From Beijerinckiaceae bacterium (GTDB lineage: Bacteria; Pseudomonadota; Alphaproteobacteria; Rhizobiales; Beijerinckiaceae), in NCBI GenBank assembly GCA_947476075.1, contig CANJPM010000008.1:1-37963 (forward strand): a DNA stretch of 37,963 nt. Reading direction: 5' to 3'. This document shows positions 16,990 through 26,602 of the stretch, in pieces; position 1 is the stretch's first letter, and the number at the start of each line of letters is the position of its first letter. The notes beneath the pieces were generated by a model, which had not been told where the DNA came from, did no database searches, and saw nothing but the letters and a program-made list of their open reading frames with translations. The position numbers were made by a program, and so were the translations under genes.

Positions 16990-17913
16990 TTACAGCCCCA
17001 GCATCAAGTCCAAATTCTGCACGGCGGCGCGCGAAGCGCCCTTGCCCAGATTATCAAGCCGCGCGGTCAGCACCGCATGTTTGCGCGCATCGTTACAATG
17101 AACGCGCAGCTCAATCGCGTTTGTGTCATTGAGCGCTTCTGGCTCCAGCTTGCCGCCCTCATGCGACAATGCAACGCCCGCCACCACTTTCACAAACCCC
17201 TTGTCGCCGTAATGAGCGATCAGCGCCGTCTCAAGATCGGCGCCCGATGGCGAGCCCGGCAGCAGATCAAGATGCAGCGGGATCGACACGATCATCCCCT
17301 GTTTGAAATCGGCGACCGAGGGCACAAACAAGGCGCGACGCGCGAGCCGGGAATAGGCTTGAATCTCCGGAATGTGCTTGTGCTCCAGTCCCAAAGCATA
17401 CAGCTCGAAATCAGGCGCGCGACGCGCCTCATAATCGGCGATCATAGATTTGCCGCCGCCGCTATAGCCCGACACCGCGTTAATGGTGATCGGGTGATCG
17501 GCGAGGATCAGCCCGGCCTCGATCAGCGGGCGCAGCAGCGCGATGGCGCCGGTGGCGTAGCATCCCGGATTTGCGACGCGACTTGCGTTGGCTATCAAAT
17601 CGCCCTGCCCCGCAGCCAGTTCCGCAAATCCATAGACCCAACCCGGTGCGATACGATGGGCGGTGGAGGCGTCCAGAATCTTTGGCGCGCGGGCGCCGAG
17701 CCCGTCGGCCAGCGCCACCGTTTCTTTGGCGGCGTCGTCGGGCAAGCACAGCACCACGCAATCGACGTTAGAAAGCAGGTCCGCCTTGGCGCCCGCATCC
17801 TTGCGCTTGTCAGCCTCGATGCTCACGATCTCAATGTCGGCGCGCGGCGCCAGCAGTTCGCGGATCAAAAGCCCCGTCGTGCCAGCCTCGCCGTCAATGA
17901 ACACTCTGGCCAT
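16990..17913 (-). CDS. argC: N-acetyl-gamma-glutamyl-phosphate reductase, type 2
   Basis: This 307-residue enzyme is the third step of arginine synthesis, reducing N-acetylglutamyl phosphate to the semialdehyde with NADPH. The N terminus has FIDGEAGTTGLLIRELL for cofactor binding. The active-site Cys118 lies in NPGCYATGA, and GYSGGGKSMI and HKHIPEIQAYS follow. The length and the GEAGTTG start identify the short type 2 form (argC2) rather than the 345-residue type 1. ATG at 17913 has GGAG ten bases upstream; the longer frame to 17955 has no ribosome site. It follows the secreted unknown gene at 17968 on the same strand by 54 bases. Confidence 0.94.
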   Translation of the reverse strand: MARVFIDGEAGTTGLLIRELLAPRADIEIVSIEADKRKDAGAKADLLSNVDCVVLCLPDDAAKETVALADGLGARAPKILDASTAHRIAPGWVYGFAELAAGQGDLIANASRVANPGCYATGAIALLRPLIEAGLILADHPITINAVSGYSGGGKSMIADYEARRAPDFELYALGLEHKHIPEIQAYSRLARRALFVPSVADFKQGMIVSIPLHLDLLPGSPSGADLETALIAHYGDKGFVKVVAGVALSHEGGKLEPEALNDTNAIELRVHCNDARKHAVLTARLDNLGKGASRAAVQNLDLMLGL

Positions 17914-17967
17914 AATAGATGCTCCGCTTGATCCTGAAAGCTGCGCGCGATCCAAACAGGCGACCGA

Positions 17968-19218
17968 TTACTTGTTAGCCGTGACGGCGACGTCGACCTT
18001 CGCCAGGAACGCGGATGGATCCGCCAGCGTGGGCGCATCGAGGAAGCGGACAGGCGCGCCTTTGGCTTTCAGCGAGACGCTCAGGCTCTTGGGGTCGCGC
18101 ACGAAAGCGCCCAGGCTTTCGGCGATTTTCAGGCTTGCGGGATCGCCCCCCATCAACATCGGCAGCAGGCCGGTGACGAGCATGGCCCATTCGCTTCGCA
18201 CCGATTCAACGTCCTTGCCGACGCTGGACGCGTAGAAGCCAAGCGCCTTTCCAAACAGGCCGCGATCGACATAATTCAAAGTCAGCGCGCTCACGTCGCC
18301 GCGCGACAAAGCGTTCAGGCGCTCGTCGCCCTCGCCGACCAAGGCCTTGGACTCAAGACCGCCAAACGCGCCGGTGAATTTCAAAGCGCCCGCAGAAACG
18401 CCGCTGATCGTATAATCGTTCAGGGAATAGGCGCGTTTTGCCGGATCGTAGACGCCCTCAAACGTCATGCCGACGTCGAGCTTCTCGTAGCCAAAGCTCG
18501 CCAGAGCGCGCCCGGCTTCGGACGCCAGCGGCGCGACGAACGTCATGCCTTCCAACGCGCCAACGCTCTTCAGCGGAACCTCGCCAGCATAGGTCGTGGA
18601 GCCCTTCAGCGAGGCCAGGCCGATCTTGTAAAGATTTCCGCCAACAGCCGTACGCGGCGTGTCCTTGTCGGGGAAGTTCATCTGCAGTCCGGCCCACGAA
18701 AAGGCGCCCAGCTTCGCCACCCCGTCAAGCATGTCGCCATTGCGCGCTGCGTCCAGCATTTTCGAAAAATCACCATCCTGCATGACAATAGGGCCAGACG
18801 ACAGCGAACCCGCGCCAGCCTCTTTAATCAAGAACTTGCCTTCGATCCCGTCGATCGAAATACGCTCAAAGCGGCCCTTGTCGATATTCACGACCAGCTG
18901 GTTGGAAATGACGATTGTGCCTGTGTCGTCGCCCCGCGCGATCAGCGTCATCTGCGGAATGCTGATGCGCTTGGCTTGCAGCCTGCCCGCCAGCGCGTTG
19001 GCCTCATCGGCGCTCGCGTCCAGCGACAGCAACTTGTTGATCTCCGCGCGCGTGAGATTGGTTTCGGTGATCTCCATCCGCGGGATAGCAAGCTCGGAGC
19101 CATCGGCGCCGCCTTTGATCGTCACATTCTCAAGCACGTGATCCAGCGCCAGCGCGGGGCCGACAATGCTCAAAAGCGCGACCGGGAAAAGAGCGGAACG
19201 AAGGAAGGCGCGGCGCAT
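17968..19218 (-). CDS. Large secreted protein of unknown function
   Basis: This 416-residue protein starts with a signal peptide (FLRSALFPVALLSIVGPALALD). The body is a long series of short amphipathic strands with repeated turns such as LENVTIKGG, ISIDGIEGKF and YSLNDYTISGV. This looks like an extended periplasmic beta structure reminiscent of AsmA/YdgA-type lipid-handling or DUF945-like proteins, but I see no diagnostic motif. The terminal part includes MLVTGLLPMLMGGDP and a final strand LAKVDVAVTANK. A GGAG site precedes ATG at 19218. It lies between the glycine-zipper lipoprotein and argC, all on the minus strand. Confidence 0.65.
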   Translation of the reverse strand: MRRAFLRSALFPVALLSIVGPALALDHVLENVTIKGGADGSELAIPRMEITETNLTRAEINKLLSLDASADEANALAGRLQAKRISIPQMTLIARGDDTGTIVISNQLVVNIDKGRFERISIDGIEGKFLIKEAGAGSLSSGPIVMQDGDFSKMLDAARNGDMLDGVAKLGAFSWAGLQMNFPDKDTPRTAVGGNLYKIGLASLKGSTTYAGEVPLKSVGALEGMTFVAPLASEAGRALASFGYEKLDVGMTFEGVYDPAKRAYSLNDYTISGVSAGALKFTGAFGGLESKALVGEGDERLNALSRGDVSALTLNYVDRGLFGKALGFYASSVGKDVESVRSEWAMLVTGLLPMLMGGDPASLKIAESLGAFVRDPKSLSVSLKAKGAPVRFLDAPTLADPSAFLAKVDVAVTANK

Positions 19219-19265
19219 TGGAATTCTCCAGAGGGAACAAAGGGAAGCTAATTCAAAGCGAAAGA

Positions 19266-19841
19266 TTACCAGCGACCGCCGTAAATCCCGGGACCGTAGG
19301 GGCGACCATAGCCATACGGGCGGCCATAGCCGTAGGAGCGTTGATAGACAATGCTGGGCCGGCTCTCATAGACGACAACGGGGGGCGGCGGCGGAGCCGA
19401 GGCCAGAACGTCGTGGCCGCGCCCGCGCATGCATTGCGCATAGGTCAGATCAAACCGCGCCTGAACGGAGCCGCCCGTTTGCTGGGCGTTGCTGGCGCCG
19501 ATCATCGTGCCGGCTACAAGCCCGGTGCCAGCGCCAATGGCGGCGCCGCGTCCCGCGTTTGCCGAAGCCGATCCAATCGCCGCGCCGGCCAGCGCGCCAA
19601 GCGCCGTGCCAACGGCTGCGCCCGTAACCGTGGAATTATTGCCGACCTCGCCGGGCGATTGATAATTGATCGCCCGCTGCGCGCTCGCCTGGCAGAAGCC
19701 GTCGTCGCGCTGAAAAGCCTCGTAGGATTTCGATTGCCCCGGCATGACCGCGATGCTGGGCGAAGCAGGCCCTGTCGTGGCGCAGGCGCCAAGCGCCGTG
19801 CTGAGCGCGAGGACGGAGAGAACCGCAATCTTCGTATTCAT
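19266..19841 (-). CDS. Glycine-zipper lipoprotein
   Basis: This 191-residue envelope protein has a lipobox (LSTALGAC) in its leader, so it should be cleaved and lipidated at Cys. The middle holds a glycine-zipper region (GAAVGTALGALAGAAIGS, then GAAIGAGTGLVAGTMIGAS), as in the outer-membrane SlyB/Rickettsia 17-kDa surface antigen group. A pair of cysteines flanks it (GFCQAS and AQCMRGRGH). The C terminus is proline-rich (PPPPPVVVYE) and ends in three copies of YGRPYG-like repeats. ATG at 19841 gives the proper lipoprotein leader; the longer frame to 19865 does not. The function is presumably structural. Confidence 0.8.
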   Translation of the reverse strand: MNTKIAVLSVLALSTALGACATTGPASPSIAVMPGQSKSYEAFQRDDGFCQASAQRAINYQSPGEVGNNSTVTGAAVGTALGALAGAAIGSASANAGRGAAIGAGTGLVAGTMIGASNAQQTGGSVQARFDLTYAQCMRGRGHDVLASAPPPPPVVVYESRPSIVYQRSYGYGRPYGYGRPYGPGIYGGRW

Positions 19842-19987
19842 GGCGAGCCCCGATTGATGAAACAAATGCTGATTCGATGTCTGTTATACGAGACGACGGA
19901 GCGGTTTAAAAACGGCGAAGTTAAGGGTGGAGGGGTTAAATTCCAATTTCCGCCCCCTATCACGCTGCAAGCGTGTATTCTGGGAAT

Positions 19988-20218
19988 ATGAACAACGAAA
20001 TCACCAAACGCGTCGCCTCGCGCCAGAACAGGCTAGACGATTACCCTGGAGAGGGCCAACCGCCGGAAGGCGCGCCTTGCGACCTGCTCTGCGAGGACCA
20101 TGTCGGCACCTATCGCATGCCCTATCCATGCGTCTGGATCGAGGGCGGCTGGCGCAACCAGAACACCGGCGAGCTCGTGATGGCGGGTGTCGCCGGCTGG
20201 CGTGTGCGCAAGGCCTGA
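19988..20218 (+). CDS. Small conserved-looking cytosolic protein of unknown function
   Basis: This 76-residue protein has no leader and no family that I recognise. It has the compact segment GAPCDLLCEDHVGTYRMPYP followed by CVWIEGGWRN, with three Cys residues and several Trp and Pro residues, and so looks folded. It lies alone on the plus strand, convergent with the Bug gene at 20225 (six bases between stops). ATG at 19988 was chosen; a GTG at 19973 is possible. Confidence 0.55.
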   Translation: MNNEITKRVASRQNRLDDYPGEGQPPEGAPCDLLCEDHVGTYRMPYPCVWIEGGWRNQNTGELVMAGVAGWRVRKA

Positions 20219-20224
20219 CCGGCG

Positions 20225-21250
20225 CTATTGCTTGAGCAGGGACGCGATTTTCTCAAGGATCGGCTGAGGCAAGGCCAGCGTCTCCACCACAAGCGAATCC
20301 ATCGCTTCGCCCGTCGCAAATTCAAGCGTAACATTTCGCTTTTGCGCGGCAGCCAGCACGCCGGGATCTTTCATCATCGTCTCGAACGCAGCGCGCAAGA
20401 CGGCGACGCGGGCGGGAGGAACATCAGGCGGCAGGATGATCGAGCGCCCGACCTCGGCGGAACTGGATATTGCGCGCGTCACCACGCGCCCCTCGTCCGT
20501 CAACGCAAGCTCCTCAAGCGTAGGCACATGAGGGAGCAGCGGATGGCGCTTCAGGGCCGCCTGATACAGGATCGGCGCCTTGCGTTCGAGAATCCAGCTC
20601 GGGTGGCTGGAAAGCAGGCCCGCAAGGCCGCCTGAGCCGGCGATGTCGACTTCCCCACGCTCCAGCGCAAGCAAGGTTTCGGCTATGCCCTGATAGCCCC
20701 GGATCAGCTTGAATTTTGCGCCGCCATAGACGTTCAGCGCAGACGGCAAGAGGACAGCCGGCGAAGCTCCGCTCGTGGCGCCCACAGTGAACTCGCGCGC
20801 GCGCGCCTCCTCAAACGTCGAGACGGCCCCGCCGGGGCGCCCGATGCCAAGATCAATATTGCTGGTCAGTCGCCCAACATAAACAAAACTGCGCACGTCG
20901 AGACCCACGGCATTGCCCGTCGCAGCATCCAGCGCCAGCGATTGCACAAGACTTCCCATCACCGTGCCGTCTTTGGCCGCGACGGTCTGCATATGTTTGG
21001 CGGCCACAAACGAGCCCGCGCCCGGCATGTTCTGCGGCACGATGTTAGCCTGTCCGGGAATGAAGGGGCCAAGAAATTCAGCGGCGAAGCGCCCGTAAAG
21101 ATCGTAGCCGCCGCCCGGCCCATAGCCAATAATCATGCGCAAGCTCTTGCCCGCGAAAAAATTCGCATCGCTTTGCGGCTGCGCAGCAGCCAATCCGCCA
21201 AATGCGACGAGGGCGCAAAGCACCGAACCGACCAAGCCAAAAGCCCGCAT
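20225..21250 (-). CDS. Bug/TctC-family periplasmic solute-binding protein
   Basis: This 341-residue binding protein has a signal peptide ending near residue 23 (GLAAAQP). The family fold follows: FFAGKSLRMIIGYGPGGGYD, IVPQNMPGAGS, TVGATSGASP and KFKLIRGYQG. A clear AGGGAGATAATT site precedes ATG at 21250. It lies 39 bases downstream of the MFS transporter on the same strand, so the two are probably one operon. That suggests a periplasmic capture protein paired with a secondary transporter rather than TctA/TctB. The ligand is unknown, though Bug proteins usually bind carboxylates. Confidence 0.88.
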   Translation of the reverse strand: MRAFGLVGSVLCALVAFGGLAAAQPQSDANFFAGKSLRMIIGYGPGGGYDLYGRFAAEFLGPFIPGQANIVPQNMPGAGSFVAAKHMQTVAAKDGTVMGSLVQSLALDAATGNAVGLDVRSFVYVGRLTSNIDLGIGRPGGAVSTFEEARAREFTVGATSGASPAVLLPSALNVYGGAKFKLIRGYQGIAETLLALERGEVDIAGSGGLAGLLSSHPSWILERKAPILYQAALKRHPLLPHVPTLEELALTDEGRVVTRAISSSAEVGRSIILPPDVPPARVAVLRAAFETMMKDPGVLAAAQKRNVTLEFATGEAMDSLVVETLALPQPILEKIASLLKQ

Positions 21251-21289
21251 AATTATCTCCCTGACTGCAAACCTTGAGGCGCCGCGCGC

Positions 21290-22555
21290 CTAATCCTCGC
21301 CGCTGCGCGCCACATGGGGGTGGCGCCACAGGTAAAATGCGATGGCGGTCATGGCCGCGCTGACGATGGCGCCGACCACATAGAACGAATTCTCCAGCCC
21401 CACCACTTCCGCAATGGCGCCCATGGCCAGCGGCGCAATAATGGACGCCATGCGGTTGGCGGTGCCGCGCAGGCCAATCGCCTTACCCTGATTGCTGCGC
21501 CCGGCGCCGCGCAGCACCAACGTAATCACCAGCGGTTGCGCCAGCCCGTTCATTCCCGAGCGCATGAACATAGCGATTTGCAGCGCGAGGTACGTGCCCA
21601 GCAGCGGCGTGATGCAGACAAACAAAATGCCGGCCCAAAGCGCCAGCAGCGTGACCCAGAACCCGCTCACGTAACGGGTCAAAGGCGCAGTCATCAGCGA
21701 GAAGACAGCCGCGCCGATCGCCCCCGCAGGGCTCAGCAGGCCAATCGCCGTACCCGCAATGCCCATATCCTTCAGCCACGCGACGTAGAACGAGCTTTGA
21801 ACGGCATTGCCCAGATGCATCATCGCGCCAAGAATGACGATCAGCGCGACGGAGGGCGTGGCCAGCAGTCCAAACGCCGTCAGGTAATCGCTCCATTTGG
21901 GCATTAGCGCCCGCCATTTCGCGCCGCGCAGATGCGCGTTGGAGGCGCCGGGCGTACGGGAATCAGCCGCCAGCGGCGGCAACAGCAGCGCGCAGAAAAA
22001 TCCGCCGCCCGCCCATAAACCCATCAGCGTGAACGCGCCCCATGGCCCCAGCAAATCCCATGTGAGCCCCGCCAGCGGCGGACCCACCAATTGCCCGAGA
22101 CGGATCACGAAACTCAGACGCCCGGCGTAAAGCGTCTTGCCGTGCATGTACTGGCCGATCATCGTCTGCGCGCCGATCCAGCCCATGGATTCCACAAGGC
22201 CCAGAAACATCTGCAAGACGATCAGCGCCCAGATCCACGTCGCCATGGGGTAGAGCAACGGCAAAATGCCGGAAATAACGGTGCAGACAAACATCACCCG
22301 GCGCGCACCCAGCCTGTCCATCAGCGCGCCGGCGTGAATCGAGAACAGGAGCGGCAGCACATGGGCGGCGCTGAACACGAGGCCAAACAGCAACGGCGAC
22401 GGGTTCATCGTATAGACGTAAAGCGGGATGATGATCGAGCCGATATGGAAGATCGAGGTCGTGAACAGGCCGATCCCGTAGACAGCGCTCTGCACGCGCA
22501 GGGAGACAGGCTCCGACGCCAAGGAAGCAGTTGAGCCGCTGACGCCGCCGCTCAA
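21290..22555 (-). CDS. MFS transporter
   Basis: This 421-residue inner-membrane protein has about twelve hydrophobic helices in two halves. The family signature between helices 2 and 3 is present (GALMDRLGARRVMFVC), along with the matching second-half loop. The central loop is charged (ADSRTPGASNAHLRGAKWR). It may move small organic molecules out of or into the cell; no motif tells the substrate. The 22555 start is a TTG with no clear ribosome site, and an internal GTG before the first helix could be used. It is upstream of and probably co-transcribed with a Bug receptor gene. Confidence 0.82.
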   Translation of the reverse strand: MSGGVSGSTASLASEPVSLRVQSAVYGIGLFTTSIFHIGSIIIPLYVYTMNPSPLLFGLVFSAAHVLPLLFSIHAGALMDRLGARRVMFVCTVISGILPLLYPMATWIWALIVLQMFLGLVESMGWIGAQTMIGQYMHGKTLYAGRLSFVIRLGQLVGPPLAGLTWDLLGPWGAFTLMGLWAGGGFFCALLLPPLAADSRTPGASNAHLRGAKWRALMPKWSDYLTAFGLLATPSVALIVILGAMMHLGNAVQSSFYVAWLKDMGIAGTAIGLLSPAGAIGAAVFSLMTAPLTRYVSGFWVTLLALWAGILFVCITPLLGTYLALQIAMFMRSGMNGLAQPLVITLVLRGAGRSNQGKAIGLRGTANRMASIIAPLAMGAIAEVVGLENSFYVVGAIVSAAMTAIAFYLWRHPHVARSGED

Positions 22556-22782
22556 AGCGATTGGCCGCTAGAAACCCGCGCCTTGAGCGCCACTGGTGAG
22601 GCCGACAAACAGAACCTCACTGGGCGTTCCTCCGGGAATCCACGAATTTTAACTGCTGGACTTATAGTTTAGGCTAAACGCCGAAATGCCGCATCGCAAT
22701 GCCGCGCGCGCTAAATGCCCATGGCAAGGGAACGCGCCAACCTGTAAAAGACGCTGAAGAGCCAGCTCAAGGAAAGTCGAAC

Positions 22783-24621
22783 ATGCCCGTCTACCGTTCA
22801 CGCACCACCACACACGGACGCAATATGGCAGGCGCGCGCGGCCTGTGGCGCGCCACCGGCATGAAGGACGGCGATTTCGGCAAGCCGATCATCGCCGTGG
22901 TGAACTCGTTCACGCAATTCGTACCCGGCCACGTCCATTTGAAGGATCTGGGCCAGATGGTGGCGCGCGAGATCGAGAACGCTGGCGGCGTCGCCAAAGA
23001 ATTCAACACGATCGCCGTGGACGACGGCATCGCCATGGGCCATGACGGCATGCTCTACAGCCTGCCCTCGCGCGAGCTTATCGCCGACAGCGTCGAATAC
23101 ATGGTCAACGCCCATTGCGCCGACGGCATGGTGTGCATTTCCAATTGCGACAAGATCACGCCTGGCATGTTGATGGCCGCTTTGCGCGTCAACATCCCCG
23201 CAATCTTCGTCTCCGGCGGACCTATGGAAGCCGGCAAGGTGCTCATCAACGGCAAGGAGCACGCGCTCGATCTTGTCGATGCAATGGTGGCCGCCGCCGA
23301 CGACAAGATGACCGATGAGGAAGTGTCGAACATCGAGCGTTCCGCCTGTCCCACATGCGGTTCTTGCTCGGGCATGTTCACAGCCAATTCCATGAACTGC
23401 CTCACCGAGGCCATGGGCCTGTCGCTGCCCGGCAACGGCTCGGTGCTGGCGACGCACGCAGATCGCCGCGAACTGTTTCTGGAGGCCGGTCGCCGGATCG
23501 TTGATCTGTGCCGCCGCTATTACGAGAAGGACGACGTCACCGCGACTCCGCGCGGGATTGCCTCGTTCAAGGCGTTTGAAAACGCAATGACGGTGGACAT
23601 CGCAATGGGCGGCTCCACCAACACTGTGCTGCATCTTTTGGCAGCCGCTCACGAAGCGGGCGTTGATTTCACCATGGGCGACATCGACCGCCTGTCGCGC
23701 AAGGCGCCCGTGTTGTGCAAGGTAGCGCCGTCGACGCCCGACGTGCACATGGAAGACGTGCATCGCGCCGGCGGCATCATGGCCATTGTCGGCCAGCTTG
23801 ATCGCGCCGGGCTCATCCATAGCGACATCCCCACCGTGCATGCGCCAACCCTCGCCGAGGCGCTGAACAAGTGGGACATCTCGCGCACGAACGACGAGTC
23901 TGTTTCCACCTTCTATCGCGCCGCGCCCGGCGGCGTGCCCACGCAAACCGCATTTAGCCAGGAGCGCCGCTACAAGACGCTGGATGCCGACCGCCAAGCG
24001 GGCGTAGTCCGCGACATGGAGCACGCGTTTTCAAAAGACGGCGGCCTTGCAGTGCTTTCGGGCAATCTCGCGCTTGAAGGCTGCATCGTGAAGACGGCCG
24101 GCGTTGATGAGAGCATCCTCAAATTCTCCGGCCCCGCAAAAGTCTTCGAAAGCCAGGATACCGCCGTGAAGGGCATCCTCGCCGGCGCCGTGAAGGCGGG
24201 AGACGTGGTCGTTATCCGCTATGAAGGCCCGCGCGGCGGCCCCGGCATGCAGGAAATGCTCTATCCCACGAGCTACATCAAATCGAAGGGACTGGGCAAA
24301 GCTTGCGCGCTCATCACCGACGGGCGCTTCTCGGGCGGCACGTCCGGCCTGTCCATCGGCCATTGCTCGCCGGAAGCGGCCGAAGGCGGCATGATCGGAC
24401 TGGTGCAGGACGGCGACCGGATCGAGATCGACATCCCCAACCGCAGCATCCATCTGGCTGTGCCGCAGGACGTTCTGGACGCCCGCCGTATTGCGCAGGA
24501 CAAGGCCGGCTGGAAGCCTGCCGAAGTGCGTCCGCGCAAGATCACGACCGCTTTGCGCGCCTACGCCTCGATGACGACAAGCGCGGCGCGCGGCGCCGTG
24601 CGGTTCGTGCCCGAGGATTGA
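22783..24621 (+). CDS. ilvD: Dihydroxy-acid dehydratase
   Basis: This 612-residue iron-sulphur dehydratase converts 2,3-dihydroxy-3-methyl acids to 2-keto acids, the step shared by valine, isoleucine and leucine synthesis. The cluster cysteines lie in [12 protein letters not shown] and [19 protein letters not shown]. The N terminus [20 protein letters not shown] and the distal [19 protein letters not shown] are characteristic. The length is close to the 616 residues of the E. coli enzyme. ATG at 22783 follows an AAGGAAAG site; an upstream in-frame ATG at 22699 would add 28 unlikely residues. It stands alone with its own terminator. Confidence 0.96.
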   Translation: MPVYRSRTTTHGRNMAGARGLWRATGMKDGDFGKPIIAVVNSFTQFVPGHVHLKDLGQMVAREIENAGGVAKEFNTIAVDDGIAMGHDGMLYSLPSRELIADSVEYMVNAHCADGMVCISNCDKITPGMLMAALRVNIPAIFVSGGPMEAGKVLINGKEHALDLVDAMVAAADDKMTDEEVSNIERSACPTCGSCSGMFTANSMNCLTEAMGLSLPGNGSVLATHADRRELFLEAGRRIVDLCRRYYEKDDVTATPRGIASFKAFENAMTVDIAMGGSTNTVLHLLAAAHEAGVDFTMGDIDRLSRKAPVLCKVAPSTPDVHMEDVHRAGGIMAIVGQLDRAGLIHSDIPTVHAPTLAEALNKWDISRTNDESVSTFYRAAPGGVPTQTAFSQERRYKTLDADRQAGVVRDMEHAFSKDGGLAVLSGNLALEGCIVKTAGVDESILKFSGPAKVFESQDTAVKGILAGAVKAGDVVVIRYEGPRGGPGMQEMLYPTSYIKSKGLGKACALITDGRFSGGTSGLSIGHCSPEAAEGGMIGLVQDGDRIEIDIPNRSIHLAVPQDVLDARRIAQDKAGWKPAEVRPRKITTALRAYASMTTSAARGAVRFVPED

Positions 24622-24651
24622 TGCAACGGGGAGCGCAAAGCCCCTGTTAAT

Positions 24652-24682
24652 GAGCGCGCGCCGACTGGCGCGCGCTCTTCTT
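24652..24682 (+). terminator. Rho-independent terminator of ilvD
   Basis: A perfect 11-bp stem (24652-24662 with 24667-24677) encloses the loop GACT and is followed by TTCTT. It lies 31 bases after the ilvD stop. It also touches the stop codon of the convergent gene at 24681. Confidence 0.85.
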
Positions 24683-25319
24683 AATAAGAAATCATATCCA
24701 CGCGCGTCAGCGTCACCTTCGCAGAAACGCGCGCTGCATTGGCCAGGTGCCACGCTGTATAGGACTCGCTGTAGCTCTCATTTGACGACATACCGTCAAC
24801 AGGCACAATCACGTTGAAGCCACGCAAAGCCGCAGACGCCCCCGTGTGCAGAACGGTGGAATGCGCGGCCGTGCCGGTCAGGATCAGCGTCGTGATCCCC
24901 TTGGCTTTCAGGTCTTTCTCGAAATCGCTGGCAAGAAACTTGTCAGGCCCGAGCGACGGCAAAACCTCTTCGCTGTCGAGCGGCTTGATCTCCGGCAACA
25001 CGTCCTTGCGGTCGGTGCCGACCTGCGCCACGGAGAAGATGACGAGCGCCTTGTTGGCGCGAGCGTCCGCCAGCAGTCTGGCGAGCCCCGGCACGTTTGC
25101 CCAGCAACGCGGACGCACTTTCTCGGTGCAGGTCTGCGTCGTGAAATCAAACAGCAACAACGCCGTCTTCTCCGCCTCCACCTTCGCAGGCTTCAACGCA
25201 GGCGCCGGCGGCGGCTTCACCTGGTCCCATTGCGCAATCACATTATCTGCGATTGCAACAGTGGAAAGGGGCGCCGCCAATGCGACCAAGACGAGCCCGA
25301 AACGCATAAAAGCAAACAT
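24681..25319 (-). CDS. Secreted isochorismatase-fold protein lacking the catalytic cysteine
   Basis: This 212-residue protein has a signal peptide (RFGLVLVALAAPLSTVAIAD) and then a cysteine-hydrolase/isochorismatase domain. Asp58 (LLLFDF) and Lys127 (GPDKFLASDF) match the catalytic Asp and Lys of the family. The expected Cys, normally in a motif such as GVATNVCV, reads GTAAHSTV with Thr155 in its place. Isochorismatases proper can act without the Cys, whereas nicotinamidase and N-carbamoyl hydrolases need it. Three free Cys residues elsewhere (64, 72 and others) could form disulphides after export. A very strong AGGAGGGGGC site precedes ATG. Its upstream gene on the same strand is the bicupin, 20 bases away, so they form one operon. 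Confidence 0.8.
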   Translation of the reverse strand: MFAFMRFGLVLVALAAPLSTVAIADNVIAQWDQVKPPPAPALKPAKVEAEKTALLLFDFTTQTCTEKVRPRCWANVPGLARLLADARANKALVIFSVAQVGTDRKDVLPEIKPLDSEEVLPSLGPDKFLASDFEKDLKAKGITTLILTGTAAHSTVLHTGASAALRGFNVIVPVDGMSSNESYSESYTAWHLANAARVSAKVTLTRVDMISY

Positions 25320-25339
25320 GCCCCCTCCTGATATTGTTG

Positions 25340-26536
25340 TTAGATTGCAGGCCCTTTCAGCTCAGGCGTGCTGATCACGCCAGTGAGCTTCTCCTTCGGG
25401 ATCGCCAAAATCGCGGCCTCGTCGAAGATGTCGCTCATCTCTGACGTAACGCCGAACTTCTGCGTTTCCTCAAGGAACTTGCGATGAATGCGCGGATCCT
25501 GATCCTCGTATTCAATCTGCCGTCCGCCCTGCTTGACTGACGTAGAGCCGCCGCCCTCGTTGCTCACGCGGCGCAGCGAGATCGTGGGATAGCGCGCGCT
25601 GCCGAGGCTGCACGCCAGATAGCGCGCAGGAGTCGGGCAGGTGTTGAAATGCTGATGGAACATCCAGAACGGCGGCGTGTACATGAAGCCGTGACGCCAC
25701 GGAATTTCAACAAACTCTGAATCTCCATCGTACCAAAGCAGCGAATAGCCTTCGCCGCTCACCGCATGCACATGCGTTCCAGCCGCATGGCGGTGGGCTT
25801 TCTTGTAGCGCCCCACCGGAATTTCGGACGTGTGCGCATGCATCGTACCGTCGGTGAGCTGGAAGAAAACGTTACGCGATCCCTTGCCGCGCGCATTCAG
25901 GTCATAGAGCTTGAAGCTCGTCAGATCGCTGACGAAATTCGTCTCCCAGATGTTGATGGTCGCAGCCGCGCCCTTGCGGTCGAACTGGCCTAACTCGCCC
26001 TCGCCCTGAAAGCTGTTGGGCTTGCCGATGCGCTCGGGGAAAACGCATGGGTTGTTAAAGATGAAGTCGAGGCTGTGATAATGGTTGATCGCCAGCGGGG
26101 CGTCGTTGGTGCACGACAGGCGCGCGTTCTCGCGCCCTGACGTGTTGAAGATCTGATACTGGCAATTGAGCGGGATGGAGAACAAAGCCTTCGGGCCCCA
26201 TTCAAACGTCTGCTTCTCTCCGGTCGGCAACCACACGACAGTCGAACCAAAGCCCGACAGCACATAGAAGAAAGCTTCGTAAAGATGCTTGATCGGGCTC
26301 GTCTTCTTGCCGGCCTCAATTTCCAGCACGTAATTGGCGCAGAAATCGCCGCGACCATGCGTATGCGCAAAACAGCCGCGCGCGTCATAGCGATCCCACG
26401 GCGCCGTCTCAAGCGCCAGCAGATCGTGCCCGAAGTTAAGATGAACCGGAACGCCTTCGGCTTCAGCCCAATCCATATAGGGATTGAGAAAATACTTCGG
26501 CGCTTCAGCCTGCGCCTGCTCTTGAGCCTGCGACAT
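25340..26536 (-). CDS. Bicupin protein (double beta-helix, possible dioxygenase or isomerase)
   Basis: This 398-residue cytosolic protein has two cupin domains. The first spans about 70-160 (HLYEAFFYVLSGFGSTV ... PLNCQYQIFNTSG). The second spans about 240-330 and holds a His-rich metal site (KKAHRHAAGTHVHAVSGEGY) and HQHFNTCPTPARYLA. Bicupins of this layout include gentisate-type dioxygenases and oxalate decarboxylases, but I do not recognise a specific family. A tail of about 60 residues is helical and acidic. An AGGGGGAAAC site precedes ATG. It stands between the Bug gene upstream and the exported cysteine-hydrolase-like gene downstream, and probably processes the same compound. Confidence 0.72.
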   Translation of the reverse strand: MSQAQEQAQAEAPKYFLNPYMDWAEAEGVPVHLNFGHDLLALETAPWDRYDARGCFAHTHGRGDFCANYVLEIEAGKKTSPIKHLYEAFFYVLSGFGSTVVWLPTGEKQTFEWGPKALFSIPLNCQYQIFNTSGRENARLSCTNDAPLAINHYHSLDFIFNNPCVFPERIGKPNSFQGEGELGQFDRKGAAATINIWETNFVSDLTSFKLYDLNARGKGSRNVFFQLTDGTMHAHTSEIPVGRYKKAHRHAAGTHVHAVSGEGYSLLWYDGDSEFVEIPWRHGFMYTPPFWMFHQHFNTCPTPARYLACSLGSARYPTISLRRVSNEGGGSTSVKQGGRQIEYEDQDPRIHRKFLEETQKFGVTSEMSDIFDEAAILAIPKEKLTGVISTPELKGPAI

Positions 26537-26602
26537 GTTTCCCCCTGTTGATTGACTACAATATCTCTATCCGAGCGTGATCGCGCCTGTCAGGCCCAGC
26601 GT

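Noticed and set aside
22798-24024. 408-residue minus-strand frame opposite ilvD
   Set aside because: It is antisense to the cluster-cysteine motifs of IlvD and is rich in His/Arg/Ala with no recognisable fold.
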